Position numbers and translations under genes: made by a program. The notes under the pieces were generated by a model. It had not been told where the DNA came from. It did not search any database and saw only the letters and a list, made by a program, of their open reading frames with translations. 64,000 bases of DNA from Glycine soja (taxonomy: Eukaryota; Streptophyta; Magnoliopsida; Fabales; Fabaceae). The first letter of the stretch is position 1. Each line of letters opens with the position of its first letter. The stretch is taken from NCBI RefSeq assembly GCF_004193775.1, contig NC_041016.1:33341511-33405510 (forward strand). Direction: 5' to 3'. Shown here in pieces: positions 32,640 to 45,523 of the stretch.

Positions 32640-33645
32640 GGTTGTTCACTATAAAGCACAAATTATGAAAATCGACTTCATGTTATTCGAACCAAAAATA
32701 AATATTCTTTCAAAACACATAAAACTTAAAAGAATCCTTTGGTTTTAAAATTTGGGTTAAAATATCATTTTGTTTCATTATAATTTCGTGTTTTTCTATT
32801 TTGATATTTTATGTAATAAAATTATTTTTTGCTTCTTTATGTTTGTAATATTATCCAAAATAATTCTTTCATTAGTTTTATACTAACATTATTCATGTTT
32901 TAAATTTTAAAATAATTAATTTGAAGAAATTGACATTCTTTAGTTGTCACAATTTTATTAAATGTTTTAAAATTCTTCTTTTAAATCCCTTATTAGATCA
33001 AAAGTTGTTTCCACAATTACTTTGTCATTTGGATTTTTTAATTAAGTTCTGAATTCAATTTAAACAAAATGAGTCGACTATGTGGATAAAGATTAATTAG
33101 GTGTTAAATAAAAACTTTTCAATATCTCTTTGTTACATAAAAATAAGTCTTTAACGCTTTGGTGAAGAGAAGATAAATTGGATTGATGGAAGTAAAAGAG
33201 AAATAATTAGAGAAAAGAGAAATGAAGTGAAAATAAAGTAAAATGTTAATTTCTTTGGTTTAAGAAAAAATAGGGGATGAGAGAGATAGGGTAAGATAGA
33301 GTGGAAATAAAATGGTAAAATTGTTGGGCACTTGACTAACATGAGATGAGAGAATTTAATAAAGAAATAAAATATTTCTATACCACGACATCATTGATAT
33401 GTCAGTATTAATCCAGTGAAGACCTATGTTTCACATCTCCTTCATACTTTTGAATCTAGTATTGTGAAATAATGAATCAGTCATCAACCTAGTCAAAGTA
33501 TTAGGTTAATAGATCAGAGGTTAAAGTGGTAAGTCACTAATTGATTCAATATAAATTTATATATATTATTTTTTAAAATTTTATTATAAAGATTATGCAT
33601 ATAATATATTTATCATATGTACATTTTTTAATTAAATTTGGTTAT
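32640..33645. other. AT-rich spacer upstream of RECA
   Basis: No gene or RNA recognised. Very AT-rich. It contains the distal RECA promoter region on the right-hand side of that gene. Confidence 0.4.
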
Positions 33646-36600
33646 TGATAGAAAATAATTAAATAACCCTTACATTTCACATGGACTTGAGTTCACTTAA
33701 TTCATTCAGATAAAGGGTATCAATTTAATAGTTACGTACAAATTTAATCGAATGTCATTGGTTTAGGTTTGATTAACTAAAGACAACTTAAAGTAAAAGA
33801 AAAGTAAAAATAACAAATTTACGGAAATAATGAAAATTCGAAAAATACCAAATTTTAGTGTGTCATGAATACTTAAATTATGGAAATAATAATAACAACT
33901 TGAATTAACTTAAGAAGACATAGGATTCGATTTCTTCGTTCATACCCTTCGTATCTTAATAAGATTAACATGTATAAATCATTTTCTAACACTACTAATG
34001 CACACATAAGTATCCCAAGTTGATTCCTCACACTTGGAACCTAAGAACATTCACTAAATATTGATCCCTCGCATATACAATAAATATCCCAACATTACAA
34101 TTATATTCTCGTGTTTTTTGCAATTAACACATTATGCTCTATTCCTAGCAATGTAACATAGAGAGTAAAATCAATCAGTTTAAATTCTAAGATTACTTTC
34201 CAGTCACTTAAAATCTAATTTCATGACACTAGTGATCAAATAGAATCAAGCATTAAGAGTACAATGAAATTACCAATATTGAGTAGAAAAGATTAATACA
34301 TATATAATATCAAAAGGGATACATAAGGGTACAAAGATTACATCCAATTCTTAAGAAAAACTATCCAATCATTATGAAGAGCACAAGACTAACAAGAGAA
34401 ATGACGAAGGAAGTGATCCACGGTCACAACTCTGCAACGCCTCGGCTCCACCTTTCCTCTTCTCTTTCTTTTTCTATGTTTTTCTACTGATTTCAGGCTA
34501 CTGGTATCTTTTTTCTCTTCTTCTTGCATGGCTATTTATCAGCTCGCCCAGGCGAGTAGTTTGCTTATGGCTGAAGTTTTCTCTTTAGCCCAGGCGAGCC
34601 AGATGCTAACCTAGGCGAATTTATGGTCAGAAACCTTCATGAAATGACTATTTTTGCCTTTCCTTATAGCTTTGTTTCTAGATCCATCAAACAACCATAA
34701 AAAACTTATAGAATCATCGATGAATTTTTTATATTTAGGCAACAATATTAGTAAATACACAATATTTATATATATATATATATATAAACAACTAGATTTA
34801 ACAGTAATTTGGAAGAAAACTATTACAATCAAAGGATAAGTGCTAACAATTTAATCCCAAAAACAACTAAAATTTGGCACATCAACTCCCTCTAACCTAG
34901 AATCTTGCTTGTCCTCAAGCAAAGTAAATAAAAATAGTATAAGTATGCTTCAAAAATTATGAACATGCATTGTAAAGAGTCAATCTCCAAACTAATCAGA
35001 ACACTATTTTTCAAAATGCAACAATGAGAATGAAAAGCACAAAGATGGAATTGACAGAACCAAAAAATGAGATTTAAGATCATTTCGCATTTTGTTTCTA
35101 CAAAACACCAGAGGAAACACTGGATACATTCAAACATAGGAAAACCTTACCAAAGGTGTATAATTCTCACACAGACAATTGTTTCATTTCAATTCCAATC
35201 ATCGATTTATAAATCAATTTTGCAAGTCATTTCCCATCAAATCAAAGATAATATGCATAATCATCATGGATCAATAGGCCTTTTTAAGGTTGGGTATGAT
35301 TTTGAAGGAAATCTTGGTTTTTCTGGATATTCAAACACACTTTGAGATAGGAGAGCAAACATAAAAATCTAGCTAGTAACTTAAATGAATGATCAGTTCC
35401 TATCCTTTTTCATTTCAACCAAGTTATCACTTCTTTCTATTCATATATTTACAATAACTTTGTACATGATGCAGACATTTATTTATCCATAAAGAACTTG
35501 TTTTTCCTTTTTTTCCCTTTTTTTTCTTTTTTGTTTCTGTTTTCCCTTAATACCCATATTGAAAAACAGAGTATTTACATCACATTAGCCACCAAATGAT
35601 AGATATCCCCAATAAAACACCTTTGCTCTCCTAACCTAAGGTAAGGTAGGAAACTTTTATCCTAGGTCAGTGTTCCAACAAAATATTAAGTGTTTGGCTC
35701 AAAGGGCTTGTAAATGATAAAATAATATACATTGGGTTAGTTGTTCAGCCAGTGGCTAAAAATGTAAAGAAAGAAAGAATGCCTAGATCATATCCATGAA
35801 TCATATGTTATGAAAATTAGAAATTCATGCAAAACCAATTGTAGAACATATCAATGAGGACACTCAATGTAAAATTTGTGGTTGTACACAGTCACTAAAG
35901 CTTAAGGTCTGTTTCCATATTAAAATCAAATTAGTGTTTCGAAATTTGTTCTCTTATCAAGTCCATGCAAAAAAACATCTTGATTCTTTTGGGTTTTGTG
36001 AAAGTCCTTCATTGTTTTCATTCTCAATGTTTTCAAAAGAAATCATTTTGTTGTGTTTTGATCCAAACATAAGTTTCAAAAATATTGGTTGTTGATTCTT
36101 TCCAAAACATATTATGTTCAAGAAAAATTTTCTATTTAAGTCCCAAAAAGAGTTATAATCTATAACTATACTAATAGAATATCAAAGCATGCATAATTTA
36201 GTCAAAATAAACTCGTGTAAGTAAATAAGGTAATAAGGTACTGAATTTTAATATAAAGTGATAAATAAACATAAAGACAAGTTCACGAATTTTTGAAGAT
36301 CATGGCTGAGGAGCTTAGTCTCCTTGAAGATCATGGTTGAGGAGCTCAGTCTCCTCTAATGAAATAATCAACAGGATGTGCCATGTCTTCTTCCTCCTCC
36401 TAAAAAAATAGGCATGTCCCTAGGGCATGCAATGATAGCTCTAACAAAACATATTAGAAATTCAAAAACATCATTCGTGAATAAAGAAAAAAGTAAGTTT
36501 TAGACATTTAAGGCATAAGATTAAAGTAACAGAAATTAAGACAGTTTAAAAAACCACTGGGTTGTCTCCCAGGAACGCTTCTTTAACGTCTTTTAAGTTG

Positions 36601-39178
36601 GACGTTATTGTTGTGGCTGAGGATTCACTATTTCACCATCCATAATTATTTTCTTCTTCATAAGCAAATCCTTCATGAATTTAGCATATGTTGGCATATG
36701 CTCTAACGCCTCATAAAAAGGAATGTTAATATGCAATTGTTTAAAAATATCTATAAAACACTTGTATTGCCTTTCCTTATCTTTCTTTGACAGAGCATGC
36801 AAATAAGGAAGATGCTCAATTGGTGGGTGGTTTACTATAGCTTTACCTTTATCAGTGGTTTGTCATTTGATTTCTTCTTCTCTTCATCACTTACAACTTT
36901 TTCTTCCAATTTTTCACTAGTCACCACTTCATCATTTTTCTCGTTTTCTTTTTCAACTCCTTTATTCTTTTTCTCATCATTATCCTTCAAACCAACCATA
37001 ATCCCTCACCTTGTTGTAATCAAATTACAATGTTCCTTTGGGTTGACTTGTCTGGTTGTTGAGAAAGATCCATTTCCTTGTTCAGATAGCTATTTAGCCA
37101 GTTGTCCAACTTGAACTTCTAGATTTTTAATAGACGTATCAATGTTCTTCTGGTTTGTGATGGATACCTGCATACACTGTGTTAAAGTATCTTCCATCTT
37201 TGACATTCTATTTGGTTGAGCTTGTTAGAAGGACCTACAAAAGAAGTGTTAGTGGACCAGAATTTTGTGGTCTCCAGCCATAAGGCTGATTTGAACCCGA
37301 GCCACCTCTATAGCCTTGGTAGCTTCCTTGAAAGTTTTGTTAAGGTCTGGCTTGGTTCTGCAGATACTGGGCCTCCTCTTCTTGTTGTCCATCACTAGGT
37401 GCTAAGTAGTGGCCATTCTGATGGTTACCACCACATAAATCACATCTTAAAATTTGTTGAACTTGGTGAGCTTGATGTGTTTTCTGTGGTCCACATTGGT
37501 TATATTGCTGAGGAAGTTGGCATGTTTGCTTTGTTAAGGCCTCAATTTGTTGTGTCAAGAGTTTTTTTTGAGCTAGAATTGCACTCCGAGTGTCCTGCTC
37601 CATTATACCTTTTCTTTGAGTCAGAGCTCTATCATGATGACTTTGATAATCACTAGCTACTATGGAGTCAATGATCACAATAGTTTCCTCCGGGCTCCTG
37701 GACATCATAGTGCCTCCAGCTGAGGTTTGAGGCTTCATCAAAGTTATGGTTTGGGCACCTTCGCAACAAAGCTTTGAATCTCTCCTATGTCTCACAAAGA
37801 GGTTCATCAGATCCTTGGGAAAATGTTACGATGGCAGATTTTGCACTGATAAATCTTGAAGGAGGAAAGAACATAACTATGAATATCTCCTCCACCACTT
37901 CCCAAGTGTTGAGGCTTTTTATTTGGATGTGATTGGAGCCATGTTTTTGCCTTACCTGCTAATGAAAATGGAAAATCTATAAGGTAGACAACTTCAACAT
38001 CCTCGTCAGAAGCTCCCATAGTATTGCATAGTTCCATGAAGGTAGAATGTGTGTATGTATCCTCATGATCCATTCCAGCAAAGGGATGTAAACCAATTAG
38101 ACTAAGCAGTGTTGGCTTCAATTCCACGACCTTATTGCTTAAAGGAGGAATGACTATGCTACTGTAATGTTTTGGGCCTTGTTGATAAGCATAGTCACCC
38201 AGAGTCCTTCCTCATTTATGGTCTACTTCTTTCTCTTTCAGCCATGGTATTTTCTACAAGTGGCTTAGTAGTTGAAAGATAATCAAAAGAAGAAGACTTA
38301 CCTGGTGTTATAGTGGTTGCTTGTTTCATTTTCTTTCTATTCTTCATTTCAGTCTTGGTAATTTCTGGATCAAATGACGATTTATCTGCAAGAAATTTAC
38401 CTCACATAAAGGAAAAAAGAACACACTACAACAACCCGTAAGCACCAAGGTTAGTGAAAATAAAAGTAAGAAAATTTGTACAAAATTTTAAAATGAAAGC
38501 AATAAGTTCAAAGGTAAGAAAAAAAATAAAAGATGGAATTTATACAAAATCAAAAGAAATTTACAAAGGAATTTAGCCTATCAAATAGAAAGTTTAAATT
38601 TGAAAGAACTAAGTGAATCACTTGAGTTCTTGGCAATGGCGCCAGAAACTTGCTGAGACTTTTGGAGAGCGTACCAATTGTTGTTGTAGGTTTCACATTT
38701 ATAAAAGAGTTTGTTTCCACAAGGATTTGAGTTTACTTAATTCATTCGGATAAAGGTTATCAGTTTAATAGTTATGTAAAAATTTAATCGAATGTCATTG
38801 GTTTTGGTTTGATTAACTAAAGACAAATTAAAGTAAAAGAAAAATAAAAATAACGGATTTATGGAAATACGGAAAATACAAAATTTTAGTGCGTTGTAAA
38901 TATGTAAATTATGGAAATAATAATAACAACTTGAATTAACTTAAGAAGATATAGGATTAGATTTCATCGTTCATACCCTTAGTATCTTAATAAGATTAAC
39001 ATGTATAAATTATTTTCTAATATTACTGATGCACACATAATTATCCCAAATCGATTCCTCGCACTTGGAACCTAAGAACATTCACTAAATATCCCAACAT
39101 TACAATAATATTCCCATGGTTTTTGCAATCAAAATGTTATGTTCTATTCCTAGCAACGTGACGCAGAGAGTAAAATCA
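33646..39178 (-). mobile_element. Truncated Ty3/gypsy element with gag only
   Basis: The 3' LTR is about 33646-34883 (TGATAGAAA...GCACATCA). The 5' LTR copy begins near 38,692 and is cut off at about 39,178, where homology with the left LTR stops in GAGAGTAAAATCA. A primer-binding-like tract matching a tRNA-Asp 3' end (GGCAATGGCGCCA, about 38,640) lies between the 5' LTR and gag. Only gag to the protease-proximal region is recognisable. The pol gene is absent from the 1.7 kb between 34,884 and 36,600. The LTR contains CTCGCCCAGGCGAG palindromes (about 34,540-34,620). It abuts a truncated copia pol at 39,183. Confidence 0.75.
36605..38127 (-). pseudogene. Gypsy gag relic
   Basis: The minus frame at 37807-38127 carries the retrotransposon gag domain (LKPTLLSLIGLHPFAGMDHED..., DFPFSLAGKAKTWLQS). 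37340-37807 continues in another frame to a zinc-knuckle-like CDLCGGNHQNGHY. 36605-36802 has the pre-protease segment (FKQLHINIPFYEALEHMPTY). Frame changes and stops separate the pieces, so no full Gag can be made. From recollection it resembles the Athila/Tat side of plant gypsy elements. Confidence 0.75.
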
Positions 39179-39182
39179 TACA

Positions 39183-40359
39183 GAGCTTTTTTCAATCTAT
39201 AGACATGGTTGGGATGTTAGTAGTCCAAAAATTCCGGTGGTTGATCTACATACACTTTTTCTTCAATGAGACCATTGAGGAAGGCGCTCTTCACATCCAT
39301 TTGAAAAAGTCTGAAATCCATGATACATGCAAATGCAAGCAGTGGTCTTATGGCTTCTAACCTTGCAACTGGAGCATAGGTTTCATTATAGTCGATTCCT
39401 TCTTCTAGGTTGTAACATTTTACAACCAATCTTGCTTTATGCCTCGCTATGATGCCAGATTCGTCAAGTTTATTTCGAAACACCCATTTGGTTTCGATTG
39501 ACTTGTAAGAGGTTTAGGAACTAAGTCCCATATTTCATTTCTCTTAAACTGATTTAACTCTACATGCGTTTCCATTAACCAGTGTTCATCACACAAAGCT
39601 TCATCAATGTTTCTTAGTTCAACATGAGAAACAAAAGCCATGTTGTTACACAAAACCGTGAGTCTAGAACAAGTAGAGACACCCTTTGAGACTTCTCCAA
39701 TTGTGTTATCCAAGGAGATGTCTTTTTGAGTTCTCCATTCTCTAGGAAATTCTTTAGGCATTGTTGTAGAGATTTCTTTGCTTTGCTCAAGCTCTTCAGA
39801 CTTAATGTTATCTTCAAGAGTAGAATCCTTTTCATGAAAACCTACATCTTCTTCTAAAGAATTATCTTGAACAATAAAGTTAGTTTCATCACAAACTACA
39901 TGAACAGATTCTTCAACACTTAGAGTTCTTTTATAGAATAATCTATATGCTTTATTATGCAATGAATAACCAAGAAAAATACCCTCATCGGTCTTTACAT
40001 CAAATTTTCCAAGAAAGTCTTTGTCGTTGTTTAAAACAAAACATTTGCAAACAAAAACTCTTAGGTGAGAAATATTCAGCTTTCTTCCTTTATACAGTTC
40101 ATAAGGAGTTTTCTTTAAAATAGGTCTAATAAGTACTCTTTTCAATGTGTAGCAAATAGTATGTATAGCATTAGCCCAAAAGTACTTTGGTAACCTTGTT
40201 TCATTGAGAAGGGTTCTTGCACCTTCTTAAGGGATCTATTTTTCCTTTCCAAAACACCATTCTTTTGGGGTATTCTTGGGGTAAAAAATTTGTGGTGAAT
40301 TCCATTTTCTTCACATAAGCTTTCAAAAGACTCATTTTGAAATTCACCTCCATGATCAC
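39183..40359 (-). pseudogene. Copia pol fragment A: integrase core end to start of reverse transcriptase
   Basis: Minus-strand frames read from the integrase core (40142-40372, with a GEFQNESF-type motif) through the linker (39447-40145, ending near the reverse transcriptase) to the N-terminal reverse transcriptase (39217-39483; ARLVVK, YAPVARLEAIR, LFQMDVKSAFLNG). A stop codon follows DQPPEFLDY near 39,216. The coding sequence ends abruptly at about 39,183 at the junction with the gypsy LTR, so the reverse transcriptase catalytic box, RNase H and 3' LTR are lost. The other half lies at 52,206-54,757. Confidence 0.85.
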
Positions 40360-41469
40360 TGATCGAGGCCATACCCGAATCAAATAATCATTAAAAATAC
40401 AGTATCTAGGAAGTGATCCTAGGTCGTCTCCCAACGAGCAATGGTCAACCAAACGTTCATAACAGATATTAATAAAGCAATAACGAATTGGGGGGGGGGT
40501 GTTTGTTTTTGTAAATTAAACAACAAGCAAATTTGAATTAGAAAATAACAAAATTAAAACTTGTTGTTTCCCCTTGATTCATAAGCAAGTCTCTTATCCT
40601 AGGTTACGAGAATTTATCCTTAATCAGTTCAACCACTTAATCCAACCCTAAATTAAATTACTAAGCGAAAATTAATATAAGGTTGTCATTATGTGATTAA
40701 ACAACACATACACCAATTAATCATGAACGAAATTGATCATTAAGCATGAACGTAATTTAAGCACAAAGGCAATTAATCAAGCACTAAGCATGCATGGATT
40801 AATAGCAACAAATACAGAGTAATTGGTGAAGAGGAAAAACTGATCAGAATTCAATAGTAATAACAAAACCTCAAAGAGAGTTGTGCTTGATCCTCAAGAG
40901 AAAACAACGCTGGAGACTTAGCCTTCCATTAATCAGTAGAAAACGAAATTATAGATTGAAGCAGAAATGAAATTGTAGAAAACAAATTTTATTCTACGTG
41001 AACAGTGTGCATGAACAGTAATAAAAACTGGAATTGCCAAAACTCTAGAATTATTCTCCTCTCCAAAAAACCTCCCAAAACTAAAACTCTAGTGTTGTTA
41101 TATAGGTCCTCAGCCCCAAAGCTTACAAATCTATTTTAAGTCCAAGCTCATAAACGAAATAAAATAAAATCTAGACAAGATAAGATAAGATTGGATGAAA
41201 TAAAATTTGGACAAAATAAAATCTAGATGAAATAAAATCTAGATAAAATAAAATCTAGATAAGATAAGATTTGATAAAATAAAATTGCCTGCTCTCTTCA
41301 AGTCCAAGCCCAATTGCTTATAATTCTCCTAAAATTAAATTAAAAACACAAAATTAGTCAAGTAGGCCCAAATGATAAAACTGCATAATTAATTTGACAA
41401 TTAAGGCTAATCAGTAATTAAAATGGTGACAAAAAGGGTTAAGAAATAGGAGAAAATAATGACACATCA
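40360..41469 (-). repeat. 3' LTR of the Athila-like element
   Basis: A 1110-bp LTR. Relative to the 5' LTR it has a 13-nt extra stretch near 41,003 and lacks about 18 bp near 41,310. Only scattered substitutions otherwise, so the element is not very old. Confidence 0.9.
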
Positions 41470-43008
41470 AATCCCCCCACACTTAGCATTTTGCACTCCT
41501 GGGCAAAATCAAAAAACAAAGCAAGGAACAAATCCAGAGACATTAAAGAGAAACAAACAAACACAAAAACAATTACATATTTCTCAATGAATCTCAAGGA
41601 ATGAAAGGAATGGGCAACATCTAACACATTGAGAGTTAAAGAATCAAGACATTCATGAAAATCATCCAAGCATCTCAAACATGGCAAGATAGTCAATCAG
41701 CTCAAGAATGAAAAGTGATAAAGTCTCATAAGATATGCACTCTATCTCTCAAGTGTCTAGACTACTGTTTACTCTTAGAGCACCCATGAAAATAAACACC
41801 ACATAGACTTGGCAAGACTCTAAAGTTGACAACCACACCACAAACACATGCACATGAGGATCAAAAGGTCTTTTAAGGTTGTAATGGGGCCAGGGACAAG
41901 GTAGAGGAAAGTATGTGATAAGTAGCTAAAATCCAAAGGAATAGAGGAGCAATGGGGAATAAGTGGGAACTAAGAAAAAGTAGTAAACCCCAAAACCAAA
42001 ATTAAAAATTAAGCATAAAAAGTAAACCCAAAACAAAGTCAACCAAGTCCTCAAACCAATCCAAGTCTTCAAACCAAGACCTCATGTATTCAACTTCATT
42101 CTTTTTCTATTTTTTTTCGTGTTTTTTTTTAACGTGAACAATAGCAATTGAAAGCAATTGAAAAATAAAGCAACAATTAGACAATATATGTATATACATC
42201 AAGCATGGCCAAAATACATCATCAAGCATGGCCAACAAAAACATATCATCCAATGAAACATACCCCCCTACACTTATTCCCAAAACAATTTCAAAGCTCC
42301 AAAATTCCTTAAGGGTAGGGTGAGATCATGGTTTTTCACTTAAGACTTGTAATGAGCTTCAAAACAAAGAAAGGGGAACATAGGCTCAAAGGGGCTATCA
42401 AATGAATTAATTCAAGGTAAGCTCATTTGGCTAGAGGCTTATAAGAACAAAATGCCTAAATCATCTCCCAACATGCATGTGAAGCAAGAAGTATCAACAA
42501 GAGTAAAGCCAAGGCTATTGTGCAAGCAATCAATGGGGCAAAACACACCGAATAAAATAGATGATGATGGCTCAAATTCTCACCAAGGGTAAATCTATCA
42601 CTTTCAATTCGAACTTTCAAAACTAACTTGACATGTAGAGAAAAACAAGGATTTCAATTCATAAAATGCCAAGAAACTCTTATTTCAAAAACAATTACCC
42701 ATTACCTATACATAACCTATAATTCAAAGAGAAACATGCAATGTTGTACATAAAACATAAAACCAAAATAACAATATTAACCTAGAAAACCTAAAAAAAA
42801 TTAAACTAGAAAACCCAACAAAATTAATCTAGAATACCCAACAAAATCAACAAAATTAAAGAACAACCTCCCCCCCCCCCCCACACTTAAACAACACATT
42901 GTCCTCAATGTAGCACAATCACAAGATCAAGAGCAATCAAAACAATCAATAAAATTGGACAAGTGCAATAAAAGTAAAGAAGGAGACAGAAAAAAAAAAC
43001 TACCTAAG
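41470..43008 (-). other. Non-coding 3' segment of the gypsy element with three PPT-like tracts
   Basis: There is no open frame with a recognisable domain and no legible envelope-like protein. Three polypurine-tract-like motifs (plus strand CCCCC[C/T]ACACTTA) are found at about 41,472, 42,263 and 42,870, the last with a run of 13 C. Only the first adjoins the LTR. Confidence 0.7.
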
Positions 43009-43791
43009 TCATGGCAGAAGAGAAGTAGGGTGAAGTAAGGAGGTCTCCTCCACCACTACATCCACTGAGGAGGGGTTTGTGAGGAATGATTTCAGTCGGT
43101 GTCCATTGACCTTGAAGCTCTTATCTGTGGATTCACTTTTGATTTCAACTGTACTATAAGGAAAAACATTAGTCACCACAAAAGGACCAATCCACTTTGA
43201 CCTCAACTTACCACTCATGAGTCCGAGCCTAGAGTTATACAATAAAACTTTCTGTCCAACCACGAAGTCCTTCTTAGCTATCAGGTTGTCATGAAACGTC
43301 TTGGTCTTCTCCTTGTAGAATTTGGAATTCTCATAGGCTTCTAAACGGATCTCATCTAGCTCACTTAGTTGCAACTTTCTTTCCTCTCTAGCCTGATCAA
43401 TAGAGAAGTTACAGGTCTTTACAGCCTAGTAAGCTTTGTGCTTTATCTCTACAGGAAGATGACATGTCTTGCCAAAGACAACCCGATAAGGTGACATTCC
43501 TATGGGTGCTTTGTAGGCAGTCCTATGCGCCCAAAGAGCATCATCCAGCCTGATGCTCCAATCCATTTTGTTCGGCTGCACAATCTTCTCTAAGATCTTT
43601 TTTATCTCCCTGTTTGAAATCTCAGTCTGCCCATTAGTTTGGGGGTGGTAAGGTGTGGAAATTTTGTGCACGACCCCATACTTTTTGAGCAACGCATACA
43701 TGGATTTGTTACAAAAATGGGTGCCTTGATCACTAACGATGGCTCTAGGGACTCCAAACCTGCAAAATAGATTAGATCTAACAAAATCCAT
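43009..43791 (-). pseudogene. Gypsy integrase, core and C-terminal part
   Basis: 43426-43791 carries the core ([34 protein letters not shown]), with the second catalytic Asp and the Glu visible. 43009-43374 carries the C-terminal domain ([24 protein letters not shown]). The two frames are separated by a stop near 43,420. The upstream part of the core is displaced beyond the LTR insertion at 43,828. Confidence 0.85.
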
Positions 43792-43827
43792 AACAACCTT
43801 AGCATCGTTAGTTCTTTTGATACCAAT

Positions 43828-45523
43828 TGTAGAAGCAAAGCTTCATGGTGAATCAAAGGTGATTCAAAGGTGTTTTGATGATAACAATGATGATAGCAAA
43901 AGATTATGACAAAGGTGATGACAAAAAGCTCAAAGATCAATCAAAGAACAACTCAAGTGAATCAAAGATCAATCAAAGAACAACTCAAGTGAATCAAGAA
44001 CAATTCAAGAGTTCAAGATAAGAATCAAGAAGAATTCAAGACTCAAGAAGAAAGTTTAGAGTCAAGAATCACGATTCAAGGTTCAAGATCTCAAGAATCA
44101 AGATCAAGATTCAAGACTCAAGATTCAAGACTCAAGATTCAAGAATCAAGAGAAGGCTTAATCAAGATAAGTATGAAAAGTTTTTCTCAAAAATTGAGTA
44201 GCACATGATTTTTCTCAAAACATGTTTACCAAAGAGTTTTTACTCTCTGGTAATCGATTACCAGATTGTTTTAATCGATTACCAGTAGCAAAATTGTTTT
44301 GAAAAAGTTTTCAAATTGAATTTACAACGTTCTAATTAATTTCAAAAAGCTGTAATCGATTACCAGTGGCTTTGAACGTTGAAATTCAAATTCAAATGTG
44401 AAGAGTCACATTCTTTCGCATAAAATCTTTGTGTAATCGATTACACTAATTTGGTAATCGATTACCAGTGACTGTTTCTGAATAAATCAAAAGATGTAAC
44501 TCTTCAAAATGTTTTTGACTTTTTCAAATTGGTTTTAAGTTTTTCTAAAAGTTATAACTCTTCTAAATGGTCTTCTTGACCAGACATGAAGAGTCTATAA
44601 AAGCAAGACTTTGATTTTCTTTTCAAGACACTTTTACACTTATTCAATCAATCCTTTACAAGCCTTGACTCTCTTTGAATTTCTTCTTCTTCTTTGTACC
44701 AAAAGCTTTCTGAAGTTTTCTGGTTTTCCAAACCTTGAAAACTTGTGCTATTCATCTTTTTCATTCCCTTCTCCCTTTGCCAAAAAGAATTCGCCAAGGA
44801 CTAACCGTCTGAAATCTTTTTGTGTCTCTCTTCTCCCTTTTCCAAAAGAACAAAGGACTAACCGCCTGAATTCTTTTGTGTCTCCCTTCTCCCTTGTCAA
44901 AGAATTTAAAATGACACAGTCTGAGAATTCTTTTGATTCTTCCCATTCCCTAATACAAAAGTGTTCAAAGGACTAACCGCCTGAGAATTCTTTTGTATCC
45001 CCATTCACAAAGTATCAAAGGTTTAACAGCCTGAGATCTTTGTCTTAACACATTGGAGGGTACATCCTTTGTGGTACAAGTAGAGGGTACATCTACTTGG
45101 GTTTGACTGAGAACAAGAGAGGGTACATCTCTTGTGGATCAGTTCTAGTGGAGGGTACATCCACTAGGTTCAAAGAGAACAAGGGAGGGTACATCCCTTG
45201 TGGATCTTTGCTTGTAAAAGGATTTTTACAAGGTTGAAATAAATCTCAAGGACCGCAGGTCGCTTGGGGACTGGATGTAGGCACGGGTTGTTGCCGAACC
45301 AGTATAAAAACTCTTGTGTGTTTGTTTCCTTCTTCCCTACTCTTTTACTTTCCGCTGTGCATTTAATTTCCGCTTTTACTTTCTGTTAAGTTTCTCTTCT
45401 ACTCCTCATTCTCTTAACAATTTAGTAAAAGCCTTAAAAGAGTAATTTTTTAATTGGTAAAGGTTTAGGAATAATTAATTCAACCCCCCCTTCTTAATTA
45501 TTCTGAGGCCACTCGATCCAACA
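43828..45523 (-). mobile_element. SIRE1-like LTR inside gypsy integrase, no TSD, PBS remnant
   Basis: A 1696-bp LTR matching 2117-3711. On the minus strand it starts TGTTGGATCGAG and ends GCTTCTACA. It is followed by ATTGGTATCAAAAG (43814-43827), which looks like the start of the initiator-tRNA primer-binding site, so it is a 5' LTR with a stub of interior. Five-bp flanks (CCAAT and AACAG) do not match. Compared with the expected integrase, about 30 bp of host sequence appears lost. It has about 100 bp of extra sequence near 44,895-44,990 relative to copy 1. Confidence 0.85.
45050..45201. repeat. Five-unit hairpin array in SIRE1-like LTR (copy 2)
   Basis: Units at 45050-45072, 45077-45099, 45113-45135, 45145-45167 and 45179-45201. 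The last four have perfect 8-bp stems (CAAGTAGA, ACAAGAGA, CTAGTGGA, ACAAGGGA with their complements) around an invariant loop GGGTACA. The first has two mismatches. Start-to-start spacing is 27-36 bp. Confidence 0.9.

Noticed and set aside
41470..43008. Envelope-like third gene of the Athila-like element
   Set aside because: The region is AT-rich and lacks an open frame of useful length, signal peptide or membrane anchor.
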